From Taudactylus pleione (Eukaryota > Chordata > Amphibia > Anura > Myobatrachidae), in assembly GCA_031769625.1 (NCBI GenBank), contig JAUIMM010000001.1, forward strand, positions 2,108,001 through 2,172,000: DNA of 64,000 bases, read 5' to 3'. A program made the translations under genes and the position numbers. Positions within the stretch are counted from its first letter, which is position 1. Every line of letters begins with the position of its first letter. Positions 10,355 through 20,710 of the stretch are shown here, piece by piece. The notes under the pieces are model-generated. The model searched no databases. It saw nothing but the letters and a program-made list of their open reading frames with translations, and was not told where the DNA came from.

Positions 10355-12251
10355 AAATCATGATGACGACAACAACAATACTCATGATGATGAAGACAAC
10401 AATACTCATGATGATGATGACAACAATGCTCATGATGATGATGACAACAAAGCTCATGATGATAATTAGAACAATTCCCATGATGATGATAACAACAATG
10501 CTCATGAGGATAATGACAACAATGCTCATGATGATGATGATGACGACAATGCTCATGATGATGAAAACAATATTGCTCATGATGATAATGACAACAATGC
10601 TCATGATAATGATGACAACAATGCTCATGATAATGATGACAACAATGTTCATGATGATAATGACAACAATGCTCATGATAATGATGACAACAATGATCAT
10701 GATGATAACAACAATGCTCATGAGGATAATGACAACAATGCTCATGATGATGATGATGATGATGATGACAATGCTCATGATGATGATAACAATATTGCTC
10801 ATGATGATAATGACAACAATGCTCATGATAATGATGACAACAATGCTCATGATGATGATGACAACAAAGCTCATGATGATAATTAGAACAATTCCCATGA
10901 TGATGATAACAACAATGCTCATGAGGATAATGACAACAATGCTCATGATGATGATGATGACGACAATGCTCATGATGATGATAACAATATTGCTCATGAT
11001 GATAATGACAACAATGCTCATGATAATGATGACAACAATGCTCATGATAATGATGACAGCAATGTTCATGATGATAATGACAACAATGCTCATGATAATG
11101 ATGACAAAAATGATCATGATGATAACAACAATGCTCATGAGGATAATGACAACAATGCTCAAGATGATAATGATGACAATGCTCATGATGATGATAACAA
11201 TATTGCTCATGATGATAATGACAACAATGCTCATGATAATGATGACAACAATGCTCATGATAATGATGACAACAATGCTCATGATGATAATGACAACAAT
11301 GCTCATGATGATAATGACAACAATGCTCATGAGGATGATAACAATGCTCATGATGATGATGACAACAATGCTCATGATGATGATGACAACAATGCTCATG
11401 ATGATGATGACAACAATGCTCATGATGATAATGACAACAATGCTCATGATGATGATGACAACAATGCTCATGATGATGATGACAACAATGCTCATGAGGA
11501 TAATTACAACAATGCTCATGAGGATAATGACAAAAATGCTCATGATAATGATGACAACAATGCTCATGATGATGATGACAACAAAGCTCATGATGATAAT
11601 TAGAACAATTCTCATGATGATGATGACAACAATGCTCATGAGGATGATGACAACAATGCTCATGATGATGATGAAGATGATGATGACAATGCTCATGATA
11701 ATGACAACAATATTGCTCATGATGATAATGACAACAATGCTCATGATAATGACAACAATATTGCTCATGATGATAATGACAACAATGCTCATGATAATGA
11801 TGACAACAATGCTCATGATAATGATGACAACAATGCTCATGATAATGATGACAACAATGCTCATGATGATAATGACAACAATGCTTATAATGATGATGAC
11901 AACAATGATCATGATGATGATGACAACAATGCTCATGAGGATAATGACAACAATGCTCATGATGATGATGAAGATGATGACGACAATGCTCATGATGACA
12001 AAAATGCTCATGATGATGATGACAACAATGCTCATGAGGATAATGACAACAATGCTCATGATGATGATGAAGATGATGACGACAATGCTCATGATGATGA
12101 CAACAATGCTCATGAGGATGATGACAACATCGGTCATAATGATGATGACAACAATGCTCATGATAACAACAATGCTCATGATGACAATGACAACAATGCT
12201 CATAATGATGATGACAACAATGCTTATAATGATGATGACAACAATGCTCAT
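10279..12251. repeat. 24-bp minisatellite, block 1 (copy A)
   Basis: About 80 imperfect units of gctcatgatgatgatgacaacaat, often varied by gat/aat/gag triplet swaps. Since 24 is a multiple of three and few units contain stops, one plus-strand register and two minus-strand registers stay open for 600-800 codons. Those frames (Met/Leu/Thr, Ile/Val/Met and His/Cys rich) are artefacts of the repeat. Copy B is about 390 bp shorter. Confidence 0.95.
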
Positions 12252-12261
12252 CCCACACCTG

Positions 12262-12497
12262 ATACACAATGATCACTATACACAGGTCACACTGATATCA
12301 TAAACCTGTTACACACTGATCACTATACACAGGTCACACTGACATCACACACATGATACACACTGATCACTATACACAGGTCACACTGACATCATACACC
12401 TGATACACACTGATCACTATACACAGGTCACACTGATATCATACACCTGATACACACTGATCACTATACACAGGTCACACTGACATCATACACCTGA
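12262..12497. repeat. 47-bp minisatellite, five units (copy A)
   Basis: Five units built on ACTGATCACTATACACAGG followed by TCACACTGACATCATACACC. Copy B has seven units, so the array has changed by two repeats since duplication. It separates the two 24-bp blocks. Confidence 0.95.
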
Positions 12498-12499
12498 TA

Positions 12500-12995
12500 A
12501 TGCTCATGATGATGATGATGACAACAATGCTCATGATGATGATGATGACAACAATGCTCATGATGATAACAATGCTCATAATGATGATGACAAGAATTCT
12601 CATGATGATGATAACAATTCTCATGATGATGATGATAACAATGCTCATGATGATGATGATAACAATGCTCATGATGATGATAACAATTCTCATGATGATG
12701 ATGATAACAATGCTCATGATGATAATGACAACAATGCTCGTGATAATGACAACTGCTCATGATGATAATGACAACAATGGTCATGATGATGATGACAACA
12801 ATGATCATGATGTTGATGACAATAATGCTCATGATGATGATGATAACAATGCTCATGATGATGATGACAACAATGCTCATGATGATGATGATAACAATGA
12901 TGATGATGATGATGATGATGATAACAATGCTCATGATGATGATGACAACAATGCTCATGATGATAACGACAACAATGCTCATGATGAAGATGATG
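12500..12995. repeat. 24-bp minisatellite, block 2 (copy A)
   Basis: The same gat/aac-rich units as in block 1, resumed after the 47-bp array. Part of it reads as (HDDDDNNA)n in one register. It ends at the right-hand direct repeat. Confidence 0.95.
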
Positions 12996-13102
12996 GAATT
13001 TTCAGAAGCCTGGCTACACATTTATAGTAATAAAGTTTGTTTATTGGGTGGAAGTGTTTAATGATGAACAGTGAGACATCTGAATACGGTTGCGTGTTGC
13101 TG
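12994..13102. repeat. Right flanking direct repeat of the 24-bp block (copy A)
   Basis: A diverged direct copy of 10,060-10,165, retaining CAGAAGCCTGGCTACACAT and GGGTGGAAGTGTTTAATGAT. The splice acceptor present at the left copy is lost here (gttgctgtggg). Confidence 0.85.
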
Positions 13103-14349
13103 TGGGACATGTATTATATAAATTATTACCTTTTTGGTAATTATGATTACTGCATAAAGACTAGTTTTAGTTCTGGTGTCAGAGTCTTGGTCACACTGTG
13201 TTGTGACCCCTGACCAGAACAAATGGGTATTGGGCCTGATTCAGAGTCAGCGGCGTTTGGGGGTGGATTTGTTAATGAGCATACCAATATAATTTTGAGC
13301 TATGTATGAACATATTTATTAGTGTGCACAAACCACGGCCAATTGAACAAAAGTGAAAATTGTAACAATGTTGGTTGAGGAGTAGATACATAAAAATATA
13401 TTTAAAAAATACAACAACTTCGAGGGGAATATGACTATACACATAGCTGATTCTTTCCATTTAAATAAAGAACATCGCGCTAGCATAGAAATTTGTCCTT
13501 CCCTAAGAAATGTCACACAAGACTGGAAACAAAATACCATTAATTACTTAGGTGAATTTGATAAGGAAAAACTTAAGACACAAATAATAGACACAGAGGT
13601 TTTTTATTCTTATTTATTTTAAACCACTTTATTTCTAATCTTTATCACCATTCTTTATAGTTTTTAAAACATCCTTGGCACAATTTATTATAAGAGATAA
13701 ATAAAGGTTACACTAACTGTCCCTAGAGCGCACCAATAGTTCTCATCCTTCATTTCTCTTTTTTCCTTCTTGATGCTGTAATACCACCTAGAGCGTCTTT
13801 AGATGCCACCACTGGTTGGTCGCCCCATCCAAACTTGCACCAGCCCTGTGGCAGGTTAAGACTTTCCGTCTGAGGGCCTGATTCACTACGAATCGCAATT
13901 CTACTTATACGCAGCTGCTAATATCAGTGGTGGTATGCAAACAACTGCATTGGCATTGCGATCGCAGCATGACATAAGGACGCCAAAGAGGAGAGGATCA
14001 GTACCTAGAAGGTAACTGATGAGACGATGCTTTGAGGTGTAAAGATCCAATATTAAAGTGAGCTGCTGTATATATTGGAGGATGGTCAATCCTCACAAAC
14101 ACATAGAAAGATAACAAGAAAGGAACAGCGCTCAGAATACAAACATGTACATGAAAAATATATCACAATTTAATACCAAAAAATCATGATCAAATGCTCA
14201 AATAAATACACATATAAATGTAAAGATATAACTATATCAGCACAATGAGAAGAAATATAAATAAAAGGATAAAAAGGTCACCCAACCCACATGGACAGGA
14301 ATAATGTCCAGAATGTAGCAGTGATTTTAGGAGCAAATATCCGGATTAA
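13103..14349. other. Non-coding interval with MITE remnants
   Basis: Contains single ends of GGGCCTGATTCA-type repeats at about 13,230 and 13,873 without a matching second end. The rest is A/T-rich sequence. Short open frames have no recognisable domain. Confidence 0.5.
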
Positions 14350-14898
14350 GGCCCTCATTCAGAGCCGTACGCTCTGAGCAGAGCGCACGCTCTGAATGAG
14401 GGCCGGGCTCCATTTTCATGGAGCGTCCTCCTGGACGCTCGTATAGCTGTGGGTCACCACCCACAGGCTATACGAGCGTGCATTGTGATGGCCGCGATGG
14501 TCGAGACCATCGCGACCATCGAAATTGCGAGCCGGAGCCTGCGGTTGAGGTTTTCAACCGCAAGCTCCGGAGTGATTTTGGCTCTATCAGAGCCAAAATC
14601 ACTCCCACTGACATCACTAGTGATGTCAGTGGGCCGGCTTCTGACGGGAGGCGTTCCCGTGGGAACGCCCCTGTCAGGGAGGCACGCCCCCGGCACGCCC
14701 ACCAAAGGGGGCGTGCTGTCAATCAACTTTGACAGCACGCCCCCTTTGATCGGACACAACAAGCGAAGGACTTTCCTTCGCTCGTCACGTCTGGCACATG
14801 CGCACGACGGAGCTCCCTCCGTCGTGCGCATGCTCAGTCCATAACATCGACCCACTTGCGAGCGGACAGCTGCTCGCGAGTGGGTCTGAATCAGGCCC
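14350..14898. mobile_element. Hairpin-chain MITE, family 1, full-length (copy A)
   Basis: A 549-bp element flanked by TAA (14347-14349 and 14899-14901), with ends GGCCCTCATTCAGA and TCTGAATCAGGCCC. The interior is a series of adjacent inverted repeats: 14350-14404, 14435-14479, 14493-14514, 14532-14570, 14572-14602, 14604-14633, 14641-14677, 14704-14748, 14762-14782, 14798-14832 and 14849-14886. Loops are mostly 0-10 bases. It encodes no protein; apparent open frames on both strands mirror each other because of the palindromes. TAA sites and a GG-starting TIR point to PIF/Harbinger. Confidence 0.9.
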
Positions 14899-15119
14899 TA
14901 AATTCCTTGTTCATGGAAAAGCTAATGGAGCTTTATAAGAAAAATGTCCAGCATGAGTCTATAGTTATCAGTTCCAGTGTTCAAATGATATAATGGGGTC
15001 CTTTAGCAATGCTGGCGATGCTTTTGCAATGTAAATAGTCCGCTATGGCACAGGTCCGGTCCGCTGGTATTAAGGCAGCGGTCTGTGGCACCAATAGCAA
15101 GGTGTAGATACACTCCTGC

Positions 15120-15545
15120 TCGGTGTCGGACTGGGGCATGAAGGGCCCACCGGGGGAATGCAGCGATAGGGGCCCATACTTAGGGGTGTGGCCGGCCTCC
15201 AAAGAGGCGTGGCTAACCATTAGAGAGTGCATGAACTGGGCCCCTTAAAAATGTACATATAGTAAATACTGCTGGTGCATGCATGATAATGTACCAGATT
15301 AATAGTAGTAATGCATTGTAGAAAATACACCATAGTACTGTGCAGTATAATGCAACATACTGTATGTATAATGCATAGTTCAAGTTCACAGTCTTGAACC
15401 TGATACCTAAAGGAGGGGGTTGGCCCTCAGGCAGTGGGGCCCACCGGGGGATTCCCCTGTACCCCTGTGGGCCAGTGCAACCCTGCTCCTGCTTGATAAT
15501 CTGTAGTGGAGGGTGTCAGCCAGCCCCTGACATAAGGATACCCAC
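15120..15545. repeat. 'Gggcccaccggggga' dispersed repeat fragments
   Basis: Two fragments (about 15,123-15,245 and 15,420-15,510) share gggcccaccggggga. The second is related in inverted orientation to 39,318-39,400. They look like pieces of an interspersed repeat. No coding potential is seen. Confidence 0.55.
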
Positions 15546-16260
15546 TTCCCCTTACTCACATCAGTATACGAGGGCAACATAGCAAAACAATCGGTAACAT
15601 CGGATCCATGCGCAAACTTGCACACACCCTGACCTTACTCAGAAATTGCTAAGAGCCACGCTCGCTATCAGTGCTTTGTCTGCTTATGGCCACACAGTGA
15701 ATAATTTATGCACGCCCCTGCAACGGCGTTGATACGCACTGGCACGCCTGCTTTCGCCCAACCACCCACAAATGGCACTTCCTGTCAATCACTCTGCTCT
15801 GGGTCTGTGCAGCCTCTGCGATCGCAGTCCCGATCTCAATAGCTATTTCGCGCACTGCAATGCATACGCATGCGCAGAATGCAACAATCGGACGACAGCA
15901 TGCGTATCAGCAACTGCGTTCATTGCTGAATTGGTCCTTAAGTACGGCCTCCAGTGTGCGCGATTTCAGCATCTGTGTACACAAACACATCAGCGACGCA
16001 CCCATAACACGCCCATCCGTGTGTCTGCTTATCCACCTCCCAGTGGACGCCCAGGTACACCCAGTACTTTTCCGAGACATCTTTGATACTTTGCATCTCA
16101 ATGTCAGAAGCGCCAGTATGCAAGCACAGTGTAACGTGTGCGCCATGGAGGTACTTAGGGATTTTCGCACACACGCCATAGCAAAAAGTCACTTAACTCT
16201 GCGAACATCGGCCTAGTCTGTGGCTCTACGAGCTGCAGTAAACCAAAAAAAAACCCCATA
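15546..16260. other. Diverged repeat-like stretch
   Basis: The words cggtaacatcg and ccatgcgcaa near 15,590-15,615 recur near 22,150-22,180, suggesting a shared old element. Open frames of 80-118 codons overlap on both strands and have no domain. No gene is called. Confidence 0.4.
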
Positions 16261-16299
16261 CATTTTAAACTCCTTTTCTTGTTCCTGTAACAGGTTCAC

Positions 16300-16385
16300 A
16301 TGGATCTGATTTTTTATATATTATTTATAAATCATGGTATTTACTTATTTAATTGTTGATTTTTTAGATTGTGCTAATTTTTACA
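16300..16385. repeat. Dispersed repeat tail, also at 20,373-20,455
   Basis: About 80 bp containing CATGGTATTTACTTATT and TTTTTTAGATTG is shared with 20,373-20,455. There it forms the end of a longer repeat that includes a strong palindrome. It is probably a retroelement 3' end. Confidence 0.6.
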
Positions 16386-16444
16386 TTTATCTATAAATGT
16401 AAATAAACCTATGAATGTTGGTATTCTCACAGCCAGGGCACTCT

Positions 16445-16711
16445 GGGCCTGATTCTGACCTGCTCGCGAGCGCTATAGAGCCAAAATCACTCCAGGGCTT
16501 GCGGCAGCGAGACCCTACCGCAGGGTCTCGTTGCAAGCCCGATGGTTGCGATGGTCTTGACCATCGAGACCATCATCATGGACGCTTGCTATAGCTGTGG
16601 GTGGTAACCCACAGCTATGCGAGCGCCCAAGAGGCCGCTCCAAGTTGAGGTAGGAGGGCCCTGATTCAGAGCGAGCGCTCTGGACAGAGCATCTGGCTCT
16701 GAATCAGGCCC
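16445..16711. mobile_element. Hairpin-chain MITE, family 1, internally deleted (copy A)
   Basis: A 267-bp element with ends GGGCCTGATTCTGA and TCTGAATCAGGCCC and flanking TCT on each side. It keeps the GCTTGCGG...CCGCAAGC-type, gatggtc and TATAGCTGTGGG hairpins in the family order. It lacks the hairpins with gtgacatcac, ggcgttccc, gggggcgtgctgtc and gcgcacgacgg. This is a deletion derivative of the full-length form. Confidence 0.85.
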
Positions 16712-17454
16712 TCTTTCTACTTGTTCTCTCCTTGGCTTACCCATATCACCTGGCACCTTTTGTCTGCAAGTCCTGTCAGTGACTCTGATACTGTATGCTC
16801 GCCCTTAGGTTGGGAAAAGCATCATCAAGTACCAAACTGCCTTCCTGTTCCCACAACCTACCACCGGGCAGTGGGTTGACCATTCCTTGCACCGTGTCCG
16901 GGGCCAGTTTAAAAGGGGGCCCGTGTGCAGTTTCTCCTCTCTCGCAGTAGACTCTGGCTCTACGGAATCTATTGCACATGTGCAGGTCTCCAGAAACATG
17001 CCGCCCACGCCATGTTCTCGATGACTTCTATACTACACAGGAGCAAATCACCAGGAAAATGGCCTTTGCACCATCTTCGAAATGAATTATGAAGCGCTAA
17101 CATGGGACACCGGGGAGGTAAGCATAATATTTGGGCAGAGGGTGTGCGGGCATTGGCCACCCTGCACCTATTATAGATACACCATTGCCCGTGTCCTGCC
17201 TAGTCTGTTTTATTGTTATAGCATGTGTTGTTCCAAGATATGTCAATTTACATTGTATCGTACTTAGGATATGTTAAGTACCAATCTTACTATGTATGTT
17301 CCCTATAAGGTCCCACGGACACTTTGGGCCTTATTAGAGTTGCACACAATTCCGTCTGCAGGTGGATCTTGAGATTTTTAGCCAGCTGTACAGGCCTCGG
17401 AGCCTGCATACGCAATTTACAGAAATCACAGGCCACTTAGTTGTACGGGATGCA
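16712..17454. other. Non-coding stretch, copy A
   Basis: No domain, splice-consistent exon or clear repeat was recognised. It is conserved in copy B only because of the duplication. Confidence 0.4.
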
Positions 17455-17800
17455 GTCAGGAAGCCGACGGTCGAAATGCTGACCGCCGGCTTCCTGACTG
17501 TCAAATCGCTGCAGGGTACAAATGACAGGCGTCCAGATCCCGACGCCTGTTATTAGACCTACGCTGGGAGCCAGACGCCTGACATACCGAACAAAGGTAA
17601 GCCGGGCGCGGACAACTGCGCGGGGGGGTTAAGTTTCAGGGCTCCCGGGGGGACTTAGGGTTAGGCACCCCTAAGGGAGGGTTAGGGGGGGAGAAGGGTT
17701 AGGGTTACTTACCGAAATCCGCGGTCGGGATCTTCACCCATGCCGGGCTTCTAGCGTCGGGATTTGAACCAGCGCGGTAATACATACTGATTCCGGTTGT
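17455..17800. mobile_element. MITE-like element with internal 'gttaggg' tract
   Basis: Begins with a palindrome (GTCAGGAAGCCGACGGTC with a matching GACCGCCGGCTTCCTGAC). It continues through a G-rich gttagggttagg stretch and ends with a ccgcggtcgggatc / gcgtcgggatt motif. It is related in architecture to 40,705-41,400. Non-coding. Confidence 0.5.
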
Positions 17801-17817
17801 ACGGATTTCATTTGTAT

Positions 17818-18078
17818 CTCTCTCCCCCCCCTCCCCTCCTGCTTACCTACGCGGCGGCCGCGGACTGTCAGGGGCTGTGCAGCTTTATAGTACCAGGTAG
17901 CGCGGTCCCTGCACCGCACCAAGGAGGAAGTGTAATGTGCTGTGATTTAACTTAAACACCGTACATTACACCTCCTCCTCCATACCGTGCAGGGGCCGTG
18001 CAGCCTATTACTATGAAGCTGCACAGCCCCTGACAGTCTGTGGCCGCCGCTCCTTTTAAATGTTTGGGGGGGGGGCGA
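17818..18078. mobile_element. Inverted-repeat MITE
   Basis: The left arm contains GCGGCGGCCGCGGACTGTCAG followed by gggctgtgcagctt. Its reverse complement appears at about 18,010-18,055. The inner palindrome contains gtaatgt...acattac around 17,935-17,970. No coding capacity. Confidence 0.65.
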
Positions 18079-19560
18079 GCTGCCCGCCCCGTTCTGGCGC
18101 CCATGGAAAGCCAGAGACCTGTCTGACTTCAGATGGATGACTAGCACCAATTATGGGGCTGGTGCAAATGCGCCCTGATAGTGATGACAGCTACTTTCAC
18201 CAGTGGGAGTGATTAAAGTCATGTGCACTGTACTACTCCTGTACTCCATATGGTTAGTATGCCAAATTCTATTACTTATCAGCGGCATTTAGGAAGGATT
18301 TGGCTCTTTCCCCTCAATGACAAGTCAGGTGGCAGCAGAGAGTAAGGGGGAGATTTGCTAATGGGTGATTGGTCAAAGTCGCCGAAGTTTTTATAATGAT
18401 GATAGATAGTAATTAATGCCAAGCAAGCCTGATTTAGCATTAACTACTGCCGTTTGAAAAACTTCAGTCAAAACCATCGATCATCGGCGGCTTTGAAAAT
18501 CCGACATTAAAGAAATATCTGCCCCCAAGTGTTTTATCGTTTTTTTTTTTTTCGTGATGGGAAGCTGATGGCAAGAGAAAATATTTTAGAATCACGGGAA
18601 TATTGACATGGAGAATTGCTAACATTACATGTGTAACAATAAGCCAGAAACCAGAGAGCTTTTGGCAAACATGGAGGAACGATCCTGGCAGCAACAATGG
18701 GAGGCATCTCGATGTATCCGCTAGTCTCGTTGGCACGTAATATCATCTGTATATAATTGCTACCTAATCATCAATCTTTATCCTGTAATCCAAATCAAAT
18801 TCCCTCTCTAGTTTATGTGGATCATTGTCATGCGGATTAGGAGATGTCCCTTAGCGGAAGCTTGTCTCAGATGGGTACATCTATAAAGGGTGCAGGGTGT
18901 ACCCATTGCATTTACTTACCTTGCAGCCGCTGAAGCCATTTTCCCAGTGATTTTATACCAAAATATGACACACACACCATATTTCTGAGGTAATAACTGT
19001 AATAATGCTGCTACGCCATCTTACCATAGACACTGTGCTTGCGCAAAATACACTCGTACAGTTTCAGAGTCTTATGCACATGGGCCGGGGGTGTGTGTGT
19101 GCTCCCTCTTTTATGTAAGTGCCCGTGCTCAGATTCCATGGCAGGAAGGGATCTCTGGAATAGGCTATTCTTAATGTGGTCACAAAATTGTCTAAGTTGT
19201 AGATAATAAAATACATTTTTATTCTTTATTACTCTGGTGTTCTGTGGAAGCCATAACATAAAGGTAAAAAGCATAGTATATGATACGTGCACATTGAGTA
19301 CTAAATATTTTATTTACTAAACAAAAAGACATAAAAAAACCCAGTCAAATGTGCTTGTTGAGCCGTCCTGACAGATGCGTCGATGACTTTGTTCTCATGG
19401 TTTCTATCCACTGGGACTTGAGACCAATTTGTCTTACAGCGTTCAGAGAAGGAAGATCCTGGCTGTTCCTGATTATCCTGCAACGTCAGAGAGTCACCAT
19501 ACAGAACGTGTTGTGTAATGAATATAATGGCAGGTTGCATACATGGAAAACACATAATAT
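18079..19560. other. Non-coding interval with one small palindromic repeat
   Basis: A small imperfect palindrome lies at 18,405-18,450 (AGTAATTAATGCCAAGC and its partner), with gggggagat / atctgccccc-like ends at 18,348 and 18,530; this may be another MITE. I see nothing else. Confidence 0.4.
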
Positions 19561-19730
19561 GTACTAAGCTCTGGAAAGTGATAAAGTGGAGAGTGATAAA
19601 CTACCAGCCAATCAGCTCCTAACTGTCATGTCACAGACTGTGTTTGAAAAATGACAGATAGGATCTGATTGGTTGGTAGTTTATCACTCTCCCAATGTAT
19701 CACTTTCCAGAGCTTAGTAGATCACCCCCA
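19561..19730. mobile_element. Palindromic MITE (tactaagctctggaaagtga ends)
   Basis: The left end ACTAAGCTCTGGAAAGTGAT is the reverse complement of ATCACTTTCCAGAGCTTAGT at the right end. Inverted inner arms contain gataaacta(c)ca(g)ccaatcag. The central part is a second palindrome around TGTCATGTCACAGACTGTG. Non-coding. Confidence 0.8.
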
Positions 19731-19737
19731 TAGTATT

Positions 19738-20460
19738 ATAACTAGAAATATACAGTAGCTGCCCTTTCGTGCAATCCTGTTCAGGGGTTCCAATTAGGTG
19801 CCTAACGCGTTTCCCTGTATCAAACAGCTTCGTCAGAGCCTTTGACGAAGGTGTTTGATACAGGGAAATGCATTAGGCACCTCCTTCTCTGCACATAGAA
19901 CCCGGAGGACTGACCACAGCACACTTTGGAGCTTTATCTCTAACATCAAGCAATCCACTTGTCCTAAATCACTGAGCTGTAAGATCACAGGACTAATTGG
20001 AACCCCTGAACAGGATTGCACGAAGTTGCTTATATTTTCCAAGACACCAAGGGATACCACCTGTGCTAAGGAATACAGCCATCAATTGGACATTTCTACG
20101 GCTTCCGCCTACCTGCAGGTTAAGTTAAGACTATTCCAAGCTTTCCAGCGTGATATTTATCAGCCTTCCGAGGCATGTGCATACCATATATATGGTTTCT
20201 CTTGAACCTTTATTATTGAACCTTCATCATTTGGGTTTTTTATAACCAATCTATTGCCAATAATTTCCATGAAAGTCACATGTGTATGTGTTTTTTATGT
20301 ATTCGTTTAGATATTAAAATATTTTTTATGTTTAATTTATCTGCCACTGCACTTATTTATTACCTTTTTTATATATTATTTATAATTCATGGTATTTACT
20401 TATTCAATTGTTGATTTTTTAGATTGCGCTAATTTTTACATTTATCTATTTGTTATATCC
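19738..20460. repeat. Interspersed repeat with two nested inverted repeats
   Basis: An outer pair (CGTGCAATCCTGTTCAGGGG at about 19,768 and its reverse complement near 20,000) encloses a strong hairpin at 19,796-19,882. The hairpin has arms of about 40 bp containing GACGAAG and GGGAAA(C/T)GC words. The right side ends in the tail shared with 16,300-16,385. It is probably a retroelement fragment; the class is undetermined. Confidence 0.6.
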
Positions 20461-20710
20461 AATCAGATGACCTCTGATTTCTGTTAGCAGCATCTTCATA
20501 TTTACATTACTGTGACATTTCTTCACGGGACTAATAGCGTAGTCCTTGCTTTTTCTTTTTATACTTTTTATTATTTACATTTATATCTTCTGGCCGCACA
20601 CCTAAAGGTATTATTATTAATGGGTGGGGACAGACATAGCAGCTCCCCCTGCTGCATGCAGAAGGAATTGACTTGAAAGCTCCACAGTTCTGTTGCAATG
20701 ATAAATTCCA

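Larger units (their letters stand above)
1..17630 (+). repeat. Segmental duplication, copy A
   Basis: This stretch matches 46,579-64,000 almost base for base in the same orientation; base 1 here equals base 46,579. The spacing starts at 46,578, is 46,581 near 9.8 kb, falls to about 46,194 after the 24-bp repeat block, and ends at 46,370. Both copies carry the same exons, the same MITEs and the same 3.8-kb inverted-repeat element, so those insertions predate the duplication. Differences are scattered substitutions plus repeat-array length changes. The copy runs off the left edge, so its upstream exons lie outside the window. Confidence 0.97.

Noticed and set aside
9820..12303. An 827-codon open frame (Met/Leu/Thr-rich) and matching 600-700-codon frames on the minus strand
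   Set aside because: They arise because the 24-bp repeat has no stops in these registers. Composition is purely repeat-driven and three registers are open at once. The same applies at 56,320-58,497.
14418..14855. Overlapping 100-130-codon frames on both strands of the MITE
   Set aside because: They mirror one another because the DNA is palindromic; there is no domain and they coincide exactly with the element.
15860..16216. 118-codon frame containing several cysteines and histidines
   Set aside because: No zinc-finger spacing, an equally long frame on the opposite strand, and identical in copy B only because of the duplication.
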